Source of the DNA: Symbiodinium natans
Taxonomy: Eukaryota; Sar; Dinophyceae; Suessiales; Symbiodiniaceae
Reading direction: 5' to 3'
Length of the DNA stretch: 64,000 nt
NCBI GenBank assembly: GCA_905221605.1
Contig: CAJNDS010000804.1
Location: 1 to 64,000 of the forward strand
In this document: one piece after another, positions 48,465 through 59,132 of the stretch
How the letters are laid out: each line of letters starts with the position of its first letter
How positions within the stretch are numbered: the stretch's first letter is position 1
The notes under the pieces: model-generated
Databases searched by the model: none
Seen by the model: only the letters and a program-made list of their open reading frames with translations
Told to the model about the DNA's origin: nothing
Made by a program: the position numbers and the translations under genes

Positions 48465-49249
48465 CCTGATCCGGGCACGCCGGGGCGCCGCGGCAGGCCC
48501 GTCAGGTGCCACATGCGAGCACATGCGCGTGTTGCTCGATGACGAGGATTGTTGCGGGCTTTTGCACAACGCGGCGCAGTGCCTGGCTCGAGCAAAGTTG
48601 CCTGAGCAAATTGCAGCCGGGCTTCGCCTTGGCCGCATGGTGGCCCTCCAAAAACCTGCGGGGGGTGTTCGGGCCTTAGTCATGGGGGTGTTCGGGCCTG
48701 GGTCATGGGCGATGTTTTTCGGCGCCTCGCGCACGCTCGCCCAGCAATTCAGTGCCCAGCTACAGCAAGCTTGCGCTCCGTTCCAATACGCCCGGACCAC
48801 CAGGGCAGGTACGGAAGCGCTGGCACGCACCCTCCGCTTCGCCACGGAATCCAATCAGTCTACCACCGTGGTCAGTGTTGACGGGGTTGGAGCCTACGAC
48901 CACATTTCCTGGAGTTGCATGTTCCAAGATGTTCCAAGGCCTCCGCGATTGCCCAGCTCTGGCGCCCCTCATCCCTCTCGTCAGCATGCTCTATGGATGA
49001 AGCAGTAAGTACCTGGAGTGCGGCCACGCCCACGTCATTTCCCAGGCGGAGGGTGGAGAATAGGGGGATCCGTTGATGCCCGGACTGTTTGCTGTCGGCA
49101 TCCACCGAGCGTTGCAAACGACCCACTCCACTTTTTTTTTTTTCCACTCCACTTTCCGCCTGGGAGAAGACTTGTATGCATTTTTGGATGACACATACAT
49201 CACGTGCCCGGTGGAACGCGCGGTCCCCACCTTCGGAGCACGCCAATAG
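48465..49249 (+). pseudogene. LINE-C reverse transcriptase, 5' portion
   Basis: Frames 48523-49008 and onward give ALQKPAGGVRALVMGVF, then RTLAQQF, then TTVVSVDGVGAYDHISW (motif A). In following frames come GGEQGDPLMPGLFAVG (motif B region, about 49.05-49.10 kb) and YAFLDDTYITC (motif C, LDD, about 49.17-49.20 kb). Frameshifts near 48.93 and 49.0 kb and a 21-bp poly(T) insertion at 49.13 kb occur. The reading stops near 49.25 kb, where LINE-B interrupts it. The C-terminal part resumes at 53.72 kb. Confidence 0.75.
49123..49155 (-). mobile_element. Poly(A)-only micro-insertion with a 12-bp duplication
   Basis: CCACTCCACTTT occurs at 49123-49134 and 49144-49155, separated only by nine T. Removing 21 bp restores THSTFRLGEDLYAF across the RT. 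It is in frame, and is best read as an insertion of tail sequence alone on the minus strand. Confidence 0.6.
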
Positions 49250-49494
49250 AGACTTTTTTTTGGCAGAGAGACTTGTCTTCGAACGACCATGTGTTATGGT
49301 CAGAAAGTGAAACATAATACATGATGTAACAGGATCACCATACACGGCGACAACAAAAAACGATGCAAGGATACCAACAGCGTGCCAAAAACAAAGTACA
49401 AAGTTCGGAAAGGTTGTCTGGTTCCTACAGCTCAGGTCACATCTCACACGCGGCAGCTGCATGGCACACACGGCCAACGAATGCAATGTTGCAC

Positions 49495-50153
49495 TCAATG
49501 TTTCGGGCAGTGTTGACAGCCGGGTCCGTGGAAAACAATGTGTGCAACGAAAGGGCGCGCCGTCCAGAGGTTTGCAGTCGCCAGCGACTGCGTATGACTG
49601 CGTGCTTGATGATGAGCAGGGCATTCTACCAATGCGTGTGCGAGGGAGTCAACACAAGATGCGCAAAAGCGGCAAGGGGCATCAGAGGTGTTTCCACGAT
49701 GACGGGCGGACCTGCCATCCGCGAAGTCATGATGGCCACACCGAGCCAAACCCCATCAAAGAACATGATGAATTTGATTGTTGCTACTATACACAATGAG
49801 GTGCAAACGCGGCACCGGCTGCCACTGGGAGTATGACTGCAAGAGTACTGCAAGCTATCCACGTGGTTCAAACCGGAGGCATAAGTTGCATTAGACCTAC
49901 CAGTTAAAAGCAACTGGGCGTGCCTCAACCACCGCTTTACCACACCTTGTGCACAGCTGGAGTGAACACCCCACTCAACTGGATGTGCCACACCCGCGCA
50001 ACTCAAGTCACGTGCAACACATGAGACCCAAGATGAAGGGTGTTGGTCAGCAAAGTGCGCAAGCCGCCCTGCAAAGCAACCCTGGGGCAAACTCAGTAGC
50101 CGAGCCCACAAACCAGCTGCTCGGACAAGACGAATGGTTTCAGCATCACACAT
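49495..50153 (-). pseudogene. LINE-B ORF2 C-terminal region with Cys/His motif
   Basis: After the RT frame ends at 50093, reading continues in a shifted frame (50153-49800: AETIRLVRAAGLWARLLSLP...). It then shifts to 49749-49495 with APCRFCASCVDSLAHALVEC-P, a Cx2C...H...C motif common at the end of LINE ORF2 proteins and RNase-H-less LINEs. Two frame changes are required. Confidence 0.65.
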
Positions 50154-51450
50154 CCGAGTTGACCCTGAACAGCAAGACTAGGTGAACCCCGTGGCCAACC
50201 AAGAAGCCGACGACCCGACTGAAGTACACGAGTCTGAAATCGTGCTGTTTGCGGGCCTGCCGGAACAAACTCCAACCCGAAGCAGACGGATGGGTGCACA
50301 TAAGTCTGAAAGATGCGTTCCACGAAGGAAAGTGGAAGGCCTGCAGACCCCGTCCAAAACAGACACGCGGCCATTTTGCGCTCGCCACGCGCAAGCAACT
50401 GTTCAATGTGCACTTTCCAAGACAATTTGTCGTGCAAAGCAACCCCTAAAAATGTGTAAGTTTTGACACGCTGGCCACCTAAGAAGAAAACAGGTGCAGG
50501 AGCGCGTCCACGACCGCGACCAAAAATCATGACTGCGGATTTTTGCGGCCCGACCCCAAGGTGAAATCGCCAAGACGTGACCCAAGCATGGGCTGCGTCA
50601 AGAGCTCGCTGCAGGTCGGCAGGGTTGTCACTGAAAATTACTATATCATCTGCATATAAAAGAAGTTTGACCACGGCATTTTGACAAGAAGAACCACAAG
50701 ATACCCCGTTGCACGCACGCTTGATGGCGGCAGCAAGTCCATTAATCAAAATGTTGAAAAGAAAACCACTCAGAACTGCCCCTTGGCCAATCCCATGCTC
50801 CACTTCCCATGTGTCTAAGATCCGCGAATCCAGACGCACAGCCGCTGAGCGATCCGACACTAAGTCATCTATTAAACGCCAGAGCTCATGCGAAATACCA
50901 GCTCTGCGCAAACGCAACATGGCAGCATCACGCCACGCAACATCGAAAGCCTTGCGTAGGTCTAAAAATGCGCAGTAAGTAGGCACGTGTTGACGTAAAC
51001 GAAGGGCTTCAAGCAAAGCATAAACTTGCACGTCGGAACCATATCGAAACCCTGCTTGGCAATCATCCAACCGTGGATCAATGCGAGGGCGAACCTGGTT
51101 CAATATCAACCGCTCCAACAACTTGGCAAAGCAACATGTCAAAGTGATCGGATGGTAGTCATTCCGATCAGTGGACCCCGAGCCCTTCGCAAGGGGAACC
51201 ACAATGCCATGTTTCCACATAGATGGCACACGACTACTAGCGCGACACAAATCCAAAAACCCGAGTATTGCACTCTGCCACCAGTGTATGTCAACAGAAA
51301 AGGCTTCATACGGGACGTTGTCACAGCCAGGTGCTTTGCCAAATTCACACTGGTGGAGCGCAGCTTGCAGTTCTTCAATTGCAAAGGGTTGTCCGCTCAA
51401 GTCGGGCAGGTGTTGATGGAACTGCGGCTCGCACGGATGCGTTGTATGCG
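50093..51450 (-). pseudogene. LINE-B ORF2 reverse transcriptase
   Basis: The open frame runs from about 51450 (EPQFHQHLPDLSGQPFAIEE...) to 50093. RT motifs: DYHPITLTCCFAKLLERLI (fingers), YCAFLDLRKAFDVAWRD (motif A), GIGQGAVLSGFLFN (motif B), LLLYADDIVIFSD (motif C, YADD) and TFLGVALHDKLSW. All catalytic Asp residues are present. It joins the endonuclease frame through one base shift near 51.42 kb. A premature stop at 50093 separates it from its C-terminal region. Confidence 0.9.
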
Positions 51451-52854
51451 GCGGCGTACACGAGCGAAGCGCACTGGGCAGAAATTATCTGCATCCAACG
51501 CCGCTGCATTTTGGAAATGGTGCTGCAATTCCTGCATGCACTGCCTTTGCTGACCAACATCGGCGAAAGCGTTGGGAGAAAGGCTGGGTGACACTTTGCT
51601 GACGTTATGACGAAACCGGCAGCGCACCCAGCGAGCAGCAACACGAGGGTTAACAGCTTTCATACGCTCAACCCGACTCAGCCATGTTGACCAATATGTG
51701 GATTTGGCATGCCGAACCACATGATGAAAATGGTTGCGACTCACACGAAAGGTTGTTTTTGTAGCATCACAGCGATCTCGATTTCTCGCACGCCACGCGG
51801 CATTGCGTCGAAGAAGTGCAGCAAAACAAGCGTCTGTCCACCATGATGGCTGTTTCTTGGAGTTTGGTCTGGCGCGGCGGTACAAAGAAGGATCTGCGTT
51901 CCAAACAATGTCCAAAACATTGTTGTAAAGTTCATCAAAAATAGCTCTGCTTTCAACCCGAGTGGTCCCGGGGAGGGTGGCCAGTTGTGCATGCACACGA
52001 GTGGTCCAAGCTTCAATGCGACCATACTGCGAGCGAATCAATTGACCCCAATCCCTCACATGACGAGCGGTAGCGCAATCGTCACCGGATGTTGCAGGGC
52101 GCGATTTTTTGAGCTCAATGGTGACAACGAAGTGGTCACTCCCGGGCATGGGGCAACACCAATCTCGATTCGGACATGAACAATGATAATTGTTGTGGAC
52201 CTGGACATCTTGCACAAGCCCCGGCGTTGCAATGACCAAATCAAGTGCCGCACCACGAATATGCGTCGGAGCATTGGGCGGGTTCACAACCTCTAAACCA
52301 AAAGACCGCAACATAACATTCAAAATTTCAACACACGCCCGATCAGCTGAGCGTGCTTCACGCCCATCAACCAATCCTGGGAGCCATAGATTGCTATCAC
52401 CCATGAACAAAATGTCAACATTAGGAAGCGCAGCCATAACTGACCGCACGGATTCCGACAAGCGTTGCCAAAATTCTATACGTTGAGGTTCTGGGCTGCC
52501 AACATGCGGCGCATAGAAAGAAGCGATGACTGTCGATGCATGGTTTTCGTTGTGACGAAGAAGTCGCCAGCAGATGTCTTGATGACTGCTGATGCCAGGA
52601 ATTTGTGCGCAAGAACCTGCAATGTCGCGGTGCACCAAAAAGGCTGCATCATGGTTTCGTGTGTCTTCCAAACCATCAAAGCAATAGGGCTGGTCTTCAG
52701 GCAGATTAACTGCTGGGGGTGTGTTCGTTTCTTGCACAAGGGCAACATCACAATGCAATAAATTAAGAAACGTAGTCAAGCCCTGAAAAACAGAATTCAA
52801 CCGACCCGCTCTTGACCACAACCCATTACAATTCAGCGTTGCAAGGCGAATCAT
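51397..52854 (-). pseudogene. LINE-B ORF2 AP-type endonuclease and linker
   Basis: ATG at 52854, 20 bases after the ORF1 stop. The endonuclease is complete: TLNCNGLWS (Asn), VALVQETNT (Glu), FMGDSNLWLP (Asp/Asn), GAALDLVIA (Asp) and PGSDHFVV (Ser-Asp-His). It would nick target DNA to start target-primed reverse transcription. A basic linker of about 230 residues follows. The frame ends at 51397 while RT coding continues in another frame. Confidence 0.9.
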
Positions 52855-52874
52855 GTTGGGCGCATCGGAGTCGC

Positions 52875-53711
52875 CTATCTCCGAGCGCCCAGCGCATTTC
52901 CCGCACGACGACGCAAACAGGGTCGACCGGAACTGGTAGGCGCCACAAAGTTGCTCGATGCATACCCTCCTGACGTGGTGGCCTCATTGCCATGGGACCG
53001 TGCCGGAGGCGGGGGAGGGGGAGGCGGAGGAGGGTGGAGGGCACTTTGCGCAGTGCCCGCGTGACTACCATGCGAGGGGCAACGAGGCCATGCACAACAC
53101 GCCCAACATGCGTTATCAACACAATCGGGGGCTGCCGCGCTGCCACAACTTCTGCACCGCTGGGTTGGTGATATCCTACGCCAGTCAGGCCTACGACGCG
53201 GCAGTGGTTCCCACGAGGCCCTGACAGCAGGGCGATGGCGGTGCCTTGCAAAAGTTTGACGTGCGGGCACCTGCGGTGGTGTAGGTGGACAATGTCGGGC
53301 ACAGGGTGATGGACGGGGAGGAGGCGGAGGCGGGGCAGGCGGCGCAACACGCGGGACATCACATTGATGCGGTTGGGAACTCGCCGCAACCCCAGTGTTC
53401 GCGGGGAGTCGTTCATCGATCAACTGCAGGACGTTGGTAAGCATTGTACTCAAATGAAGTACTTGGGATTGCAACTCGTGAATGGCTTGTGCATGAAAAG
53501 ATGTCACATTGCCTGGATCAATAACGCCCTGTACCAACGCATCCGGCACCTCATTGGTTGACACAACCTGTGGCGGTTGTGCCCCGGGCAAGGCAGGAGC
53601 ACGTAACTGCTGATCGGGGCTTTCAGCTGCCGAGCTTGCTGACGAGTTTGGAAGGCTGCGGGCGAGGAACCTGAAGGCCTGGCGGCGGAACTGCCGCCCC
53701 TGCCTGGACAA
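52875..53711 (-). CDS. LINE-B ORF1, Pro-rich with a Cys-rich motif
   Basis: A 278-residue frame; its first codon is TTG at 53711 and no ATG precedes it in the element, so the 5' end is probably truncated. A helical region (about residues 60-105, HAQAIHELQSQVLHLSTML) may be a coiled coil. Long polyproline tracts follow, then CRSCGSAAAPDCVDNACWAC-C, a Cys-rich motif that may bind zinc or RNA. ORF1 proteins of LINEs coat the element RNA; that role is inferred here. Confidence 0.6.
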   Translation of the reverse strand: MSRQGRQFRRQAFRFLARSLPNSSASSAAESPDQQLRAPALPGAQPPQVVSTNEVPDALVQGVIDPGNVTSFHAQAIHELQSQVLHLSTMLTNVLQLIDERLPANTGVAASSQPHQCDVPRVAPPAPPPPPPRPSPCARHCPPTPPQVPARQTFARHRHRPAVRASWEPLPRRRPDWRRISPTQRCRSCGSAAAPDCVDNACWACCAWPRCPSHGSHAGTAQSALHPPPPPPPPPPARSHGNEATTSGGYASSNFVAPTSSGRPCLRRRAGNALGARR

Positions 53712-53717
53712 TCTTCA

Positions 53718-54275
53718 GTGTGGGTTGGTGCTCACACTTTGCCGGCAGAACAACAAGGCATGGTCGTTTTAGGCACGCCGTTGGGCAGCGATGCTTTTGT
53801 TGACGCGTTCGTGCAACACAAGGCAAGGACGCACGCGTCCTTGCTGTCCAAGATCCCCGCTGTCCCTGACCTTCAGGCGGCGTGGCTGCCATTGCTCATG
53901 TGCGCCGCCCCGCGTTGCCACTACCTGCTCCGTGCCTTGCCGCTCTCTGCCACGGCGGCTTTTGCCCGCCGCCATGACGAGGCGGTTCTCACTTGCTTGG
54001 GGGCGTTGTTGGCCAACGATGCACCGCCGGAGTTGGACGCCCTAGCCGTGGCGCGAGCGCAGTTGCCTTTGCACTTTGGTGGGCTCGGTTTGCGGTCCGC
54101 GGAAGCCACGCGCCCGGCGGCACATTGGGCCTCCTGGGCAAACACCCTCCCCACACTCCGCGAGCGACACCCCGGCATCGTTGATGGGCTGCTGACCCAA
54201 GCCCGCTCCCACCTACAGCAAGAAGGTTGTCTCCTGCCCTGCGTGGCCGCCTTGCTTCAGAACCTCCGCTTTTGA
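53718..54275 (+). pseudogene. LINE-C reverse transcriptase, C-terminal portion
   Basis: Reading on the + strand: VWVGAHTLPAEQQGMVVLGT, then LLSKIPAVPDLQAAWLPLLM, then LHFGGLGLRSAEATRPAA. This is the part that follows RT motif C in this family. It is the separated right half of the LINE-C copy that starts at 47.78 kb. The stop at 54273-54275 truncates it well before the VGGRF domain seen in the minus-strand copies at 44-47 kb. Confidence 0.75.
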
Positions 54276-54981
54276 GACGTGGCTTAGTAAAGAATGTGGG
54301 ATTCCAAGAATTTTGCGTAAACATCGAGTTTAAAAGCCATCCAGCGGCGTGCCAAAAAAAGGAAAAAACGAAAAGTGTGCAAGCTTTCCCGGTTGAGTGC
54401 TGGAGCACGGGTAGCTCGGAGACGCATTTTGCAATCCCAAGCGTTGCTGCTGTCGCAAAAAGGCCCACATGCCAGCCGCTGCATCTGTGTCATGCCGACA
54501 CATGCGGCCGTTGAGTTTTGTGCACGCTCTCGCTCTCCGTCCGTACGACCTTCGTGCATGTCCACCTCCCTTGTCCTTTGCGGCTTTACTGTTGCACCCC
54601 GACCGCAGATAACCAGGTGCAAAAAGTGGGAAGCAAAAAACATCAGCTCGTGCGGAAATCCGCAAAACACAAATCCGCTGTGTCAGCGCGAGTCCTGCAT
54701 GTGCGTCGTCTGCCTCGGCTGCGTGTCTTTGGAAACAATTTTGCAGGTTGGAATGCGTGAATCTGTGGGGCGTGTGAATCCGGGCCGTTTGCTACCACCA
54801 GGATGCCAAGGGGTGATGTGAGATCTGCTATCATTTCTGCTGTCCGATAGGGCTGAACAATGATCCAACTCAGTGTTTTAGAATGTGTGTTGACGCCGTT
54901 CGACCTCGAATCCGAAACGAGTTATAGAATTGCGGACAGTATGGACTGACACGCGCTGAGCCATGGTTGGTTTTTCGGGGG
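54276..54981. other. Spacer before the PPR gene
   Basis: Short frames on both strands, no domain. It should hold the promoter or 5' leader of the PPR gene, but I see no recognisable element; dinoflagellate promoters lack a usual TATA box. Confidence 0.4.
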
Positions 54982-56763
54982 ATGCCTTCTTGTTGGAATC
55001 GTGCCCTAGCAAAGCTGATGATGCACAAGGTGGTGGCCGACATCAATACACTAATTGGTGCTTGCGCCCGTTCTGTGGCCATGCAGCGTGCAGTGGACAT
55101 TGTTGCGGCCATGCAAGAAGATGGCGTGCGGCCAACGCTCGTGACATACAATAACCTGCTTCATGTGTATGATCGGATGTCAATGCCCAGTAGGGCGCTC
55201 AATGTGTTCCAGGACATGCAAGACACTCTCGTTGAACCCGATGTTATTTCTTTTACATCTCTCGTGCATACACTTGGCAAATCCACCCAGGTTGACCGAG
55301 CGCATCGCGTGTTGTCCACAATGCAAGCACGTCACGTTGAACCGAACGTGTTCACGTTTAGTGCCCTGATCGCTGCTTATGAGAAGCTTGGGGATGCTAA
55401 AGTGGCATGTGAGGTGTTGGCAAGGATGACAAAAGATGCATTGGAGCCAGATGTTGTTTGCTTCAATGCCGCTGTGCGAGCGTGTGCACGGCGTGGCCGT
55501 GTTGAGGACGCCTTTGACATTGTGCACAACATGCGTGGTCGCGTGGTGGAGCCCAGCATCGTCACCTACAATGCTCTTTTCAGCGCGTATGAAGCAGGGG
55601 GAAGCATAGCCGAAGCATTGCAAACATTCGCCGCGATACGCCAGCAGATGATCTGCCCAAATGTGATCACGTACAGCACTTTGATCAACGCATGTGAAAA
55701 GATGTCGAGTGTGGATGAGGCATTGACGCTTTTCAGCAGTTTCCGGGCCCATGGTTTGGAGCCAAACCTTGTTATATACACCGCCGCGGTCCGTGCGCAT
55801 GAGAAGAACAGACAACCCACCAAGGCTTTGATGTGCTTTGAGGACATGTGCCGTCGAAGCATTCAGCCTGATATTGTTCTGTGCAACGCCCTCATGAGTG
55901 CTTGCAGCAAACATATGAAGTGGCGCGGGGCTTTTCAGCTATACTGCGATATGTCGCAGACAATGTGCCCAGATCGGTTTACATTCAACGCGTTGATCAG
56001 CATGTGCAGCCGCATGGCTAAGATGACGTGGGCCTTGTCCTTGCTCCAAGAAATGATAGGAGCAAGAATAACACCTGATACGACAACTTATGACGCACTT
56101 TGTACAGCATGTGGGCAAATCTCACATCATATGCGTGTCGTCCAATTAGTCGCAGAGACAGGTGTGAATGGGCTTCGGCATCTACTGCCGCTGAAGATGG
56201 GCGGGGTCCAAAATCGATGGCTTATGGGTGGCAGACACGAGTGGGATGGTCCGAACGTGCGCGACGAGATTAGAGCGACCGGGAAAGCGGTCGAAGTGCA
56301 CCTGTGGTCCTTCATGCTGGCAGTGATTCACGCCTTGGTGTTTTGGTTCAAGACTCATGCCATAAACTCATACCATTCGAGTAGTGAACGTTGGGCCGCC
56401 ATGATCTCTCACATGCGGTCCTGCTTCTTCGTGCTTCCGTTGATGATTGATGCAGCTTGGGGTGAGACGAACCAGGCACCAGCCAGGCGCGTTGCAGGAC
56501 ATGTGGACACATTGGACACATCATTCTCACTTAGCACATCTGTTGTGCCTTTTTTTTTTTTGTTTTCATGGCCTGGAGCCTTTCGGAGCTCGGCGACAGT
56601 AGAAGACACTACATGCAGCGGTTCGGAAGCCCAGTTACCCCATGTTGCTGCGCAAAATAAACAAAACTCCTTTGGTTCTGAGAGAAAAGGAAAATCAACA
56701 AAAAAAACAAATGGAAGGAAAGCAATGTCCGGATGGATGTTGCAAATGCTGCAGCTTCTTTGA
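54982..56763 (+). CDS. Pentatricopeptide repeat (PPR) protein
   Basis: The first in-frame ATG after a stop at 54958 is at 54982. Residues about 15-380 form around eleven 35-residue PPR units (for example VTYNNLLHVYDRMSMPSRAL, VITYSTLINACEKMSSVDEA, FTFNALISMCSRMAKMTWAL). These P-type helical repeats bind single-stranded RNA one base per repeat, and act mostly in mitochondria or plastids (RNA stability, editing, translation). No clear transit peptide is visible. From about residue 385 on, the frame has no PPR character: a hydrophobic stretch (HLWSFMLAVIHALVFWF) and a T-run-encoded FFFLF segment, so the real 3' end may be a splice or stop elsewhere. It is host-like and intact, unlike its neighbours. 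Confidence 0.85.
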   Translation: MPSCWNRALAKLMMHKVVADINTLIGACARSVAMQRAVDIVAAMQEDGVRPTLVTYNNLLHVYDRMSMPSRALNVFQDMQDTLVEPDVISFTSLVHTLGKSTQVDRAHRVLSTMQARHVEPNVFTFSALIAAYEKLGDAKVACEVLARMTKDALEPDVVCFNAAVRACARRGRVEDAFDIVHNMRGRVVEPSIVTYNALFSAYEAGGSIAEALQTFAAIRQQMICPNVITYSTLINACEKMSSVDEALTLFSSFRAHGLEPNLVIYTAAVRAHEKNRQPTKALMCFEDMCRRSIQPDIVLCNALMSACSKHMKWRGAFQLYCDMSQTMCPDRFTFNALISMCSRMAKMTWALSLLQEMIGARITPDTTTYDALCTACGQISHHMRVVQLVAETGVNGLRHLLPLKMGGVQNRWLMGGRHEWDGPNVRDEIRATGKAVEVHLWSFMLAVIHALVFWFKTHAINSYHSSSERWAAMISHMRSCFFVLPLMIDAAWGETNQAPARRVAGHVDTLDTSFSLSTSVVPFFFLFSWPGAFRSSATVEDTTCSGSEAQLPHVAAQNKQNSFGSERKGKSTKKTNGRKAMSGWMLQMLQLL

Positions 56764-56992
56764 CGTTGATACGCCAGCAGGCTTTGTGCAGAGGGGGGAG
56801 ACGCCAAGCCAACGAGGTCTATACTTCTGTTCCAGTTGGCGTGTCTAAGTTCGCAACAAAGACACGGGCACCGTTGATGCTTTTTTCGAATGTGTATGCA
56901 GTGCGGATGACATGAGACGCCAAGGGCCGCCCCACTCCGATCCAAGAACATAACGGCCCGAACGCAGGCTACGCAGGCTGTGCGACGTTTGT

Positions 56993-57358
56993 GTGAACAG
57001 TGTGATCTGTCCACTTTGCCTCGATGACGTGCCTGCGTTGCATGCACCTGGCGTCCAGGATGCGCATGGCGTGGAACACAAGGAGCTTCTTGCAGCAGAG
57101 CACACGGAAAGACGAGTTTCTTCCAAGGTACGCCCCTTAGGGCGGGTTGAAGCGTGGCACTTTCTTCCGGTATTCTCTTCTGTGGCCACTCAGGAAGCCT
57201 TGGTGCAAGAGTTTTCTGCGCGACTGGCTACAGCACTGGGAGTCACTGACATCATCAGCTTGTGTGTGCTCGCGCTGGTCTTCCTCCTTGCGCTCTATTT
57301 CGTGTGGGGTGGTACTGTGAACAAGTTGCTATGGACAGCCAAGGAAAGTTGTTGTTAG
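56993..57358 (+). CDS. Possible exon or small membrane protein
   Basis: A 121-codon frame without an internal ATG (the first codon is GTG). An N-terminal Cys/His part (CPLCLDDVPALHAPG) is followed by a charged region and one clear transmembrane segment (DIISLCVLALVFLLALYFVW), then a short basic tail. It may be a terminal exon of a host gene. No family is recognised. Confidence 0.3.
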   Translation: MNSVICPLCLDDVPALHAPGVQDAHGVEHKELLAAEHTERRVSSKVRPLGRVEAWHFLPVFSSVATQEALVQEFSARLATALGVTDIISLCVLALVFLLALYFVWGGTVNKLLWTAKESCC

Positions 57359-58964
57359 TTGTTCGTTCAAGCTGCAGAAAACTTGCTAGTTTGAGGACGT
57401 TACTTAAAGGAAGCCCCCACATCAGACCAGTTCTTTGGATCATGCAGACTGCGATTGTCGCTTTCATGCCATCTGAAGGTAACTCATAGCCACCACATCA
57501 TCACACACGAGAGCGTCCCAAAGAAGGGAGCGGAGCGGAGCGGCATCACTCTTTGAGCTTAAGTTGCCATGTGTCTGTGTAGACAGCAAAATGCACTTGG
57601 CACTGGACTTTCGATGGTGCTCATGTTTGTGTCTCAATGTATCGAACACACCGAACACACCGAATATCCTGATGCAGCTCCAGAAGCATGCGTCGAATCC
57701 CGGCTTCATGAGCGCGTGCACAAGACATTTGAGGGAGAACGACTCAATAAGCCACGATGTGCAAATCCCCATGGAATGGACCCAGCCAAGAAGCCGGCGA
57801 GGCCCAACGAAAGCATCCTTGCCAGTCTTTGACAGTGCCTAGTGGTTCAGCGTCGCGACAACATTCATCTTCGAGCCCACGCCTCGCGCAGCCGCAGGGG
57901 CCAGTCTCGTAACAACAAACCCAGGCACTATTGGGGGAAGTTGTTTTGCTTTCAAGGAACTGCAATGAAGGAAAAGGACTTCCGAGCCACTCGGACAACC
58001 AGGTGCAATAAGTTGAGTCCCAAACACATGAATGGAAACAGGAATATCGTAGACCATCTATGCTCATGAGGGGCTGCTTGGTGGGGTTGGTTTTGCAACT
58101 CCCCAGCTCCTTGCACCGCACATGCCGCTTGAGTTGCGCGATGTTGCACGGTTGAAAGGTAGGCAGAGGGCACGCTGAGGGCACATTGCCGTAGCCAAGG
58201 TTGGAAGAGAATCCGTATGGAGAGCTGAAGAACACTGGCATGCGGGCCAGTCGAGAAGCCAAAGACAAGTTCAATCAGTGGCAAGCGCGGCAGGAACAGG
58301 GCTCTCCAGTTGGTGCATACAGCCCTTCACAGGTAGCCCGGTTGCAGACCCATTGGGTTCATTGTAGTAAGGCTTGCAATGTCTTGTCAGCCTGAAGGCT
58401 TCCAGCGAGGCATTTCCTACCTCTCCAGCCGATGGATCCCGCAGACAGCACATGAGCTGCTGCTGACAATGGCAACACCTGGCACCCGCTCAAATTCCCC
58501 ACGCAAAAAGGTCTGCCCAATGCTGGCTGTCAGGAGTTTGCTGTTGTACGGTGAGTGTGTTGGGATTGTGGTTGGCACCCTGGTTGCTGTGATCGAAGCG
58601 CGGACACTGACAGCCGTTTTTAGGGTCGGGCGGGCAAGTTCCGCTCGCATGCTTCACCGACTGGATGCACTCTCAGAAGATGCAGTGCAGCTCCATACAG
58701 CCTCACTACATATGCGTTTGTTAGGCCATGCAAGAAGGATTTGGACTACACCTGGTTCAAGACGGGTTTTCAGTGGAACGCTGGAAATTAGGAAGGAAAT
58801 GATGATCGAGTGCGCCTGCACCTTGAAATAGTCACAAACAGGAAGCATTGATATAAAACGAGGATGCTTCATACACTTTCGATGTAGCTACAATAAAAAA
58901 TCTCGATGTTCGACAAAACTTCGGTTTCATCATGAAAACCATGCCATGCAGTCTGTTGGGATTG
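57359..58964. other. Mostly noncoding; small open frames only
   Basis: Frames of 60-175 codons occur on both strands. The piece 58201-58395 + (MEENPYGELKNTGMRASREA..., charged and helical) has the best composition and might be an exon, but nothing supports it further. Confidence 0.3.
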
Positions 58965-58973
58965 TTGTTGTTG

Positions 58974-59051
<78 letters not shown>
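58958..59051 (+). repeat. (TTG)n then (TG)n microsatellite
   Basis: A short TTG run is followed by a pure TG dinucleotide tract of about 75 bp. Confidence 0.95.
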
Positions 59052-59052
<1 letters not shown>

Positions 59053-59132
59053 CATGTCGTTCCTTCCCAGAACTGTTGTCCTAACACTTCAGCCGCCGCT
59101 TGCATTGGTGATGTGAGAAGCCTAGGTTCGAC

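Larger units (their letters stand above)
49254..53712 (-). mobile_element. LINE-B (minus strand), inserted into LINE-C
   Basis: Reading on the minus strand: ORF1 (53711-52875), ORF2 endonuclease (52854-51397), RT (51400-50093) and C-terminal Cys/His end (50153-49495), a 3' untranslated region, and eight A at the 3' end (T run 49254-49261). LINE-C RT coding lies on both sides on the opposite strand (motif C at about 49.19 kb, C-terminal block from 53.72 kb), so LINE-B is nested. About 50-60 codons of LINE-C seem to be missing at the junction, and I found no target-site duplication. ORF2 needs one or two frame corrections, so the copy is relatively young. Confidence 0.8.

Noticed and set aside
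52826-53416. 196-codon minus-strand frame overlapping LINE-B ORF1
   Set aside because: Shadow of ORF1; low-complexity Arg/His/Pro content without a motif.
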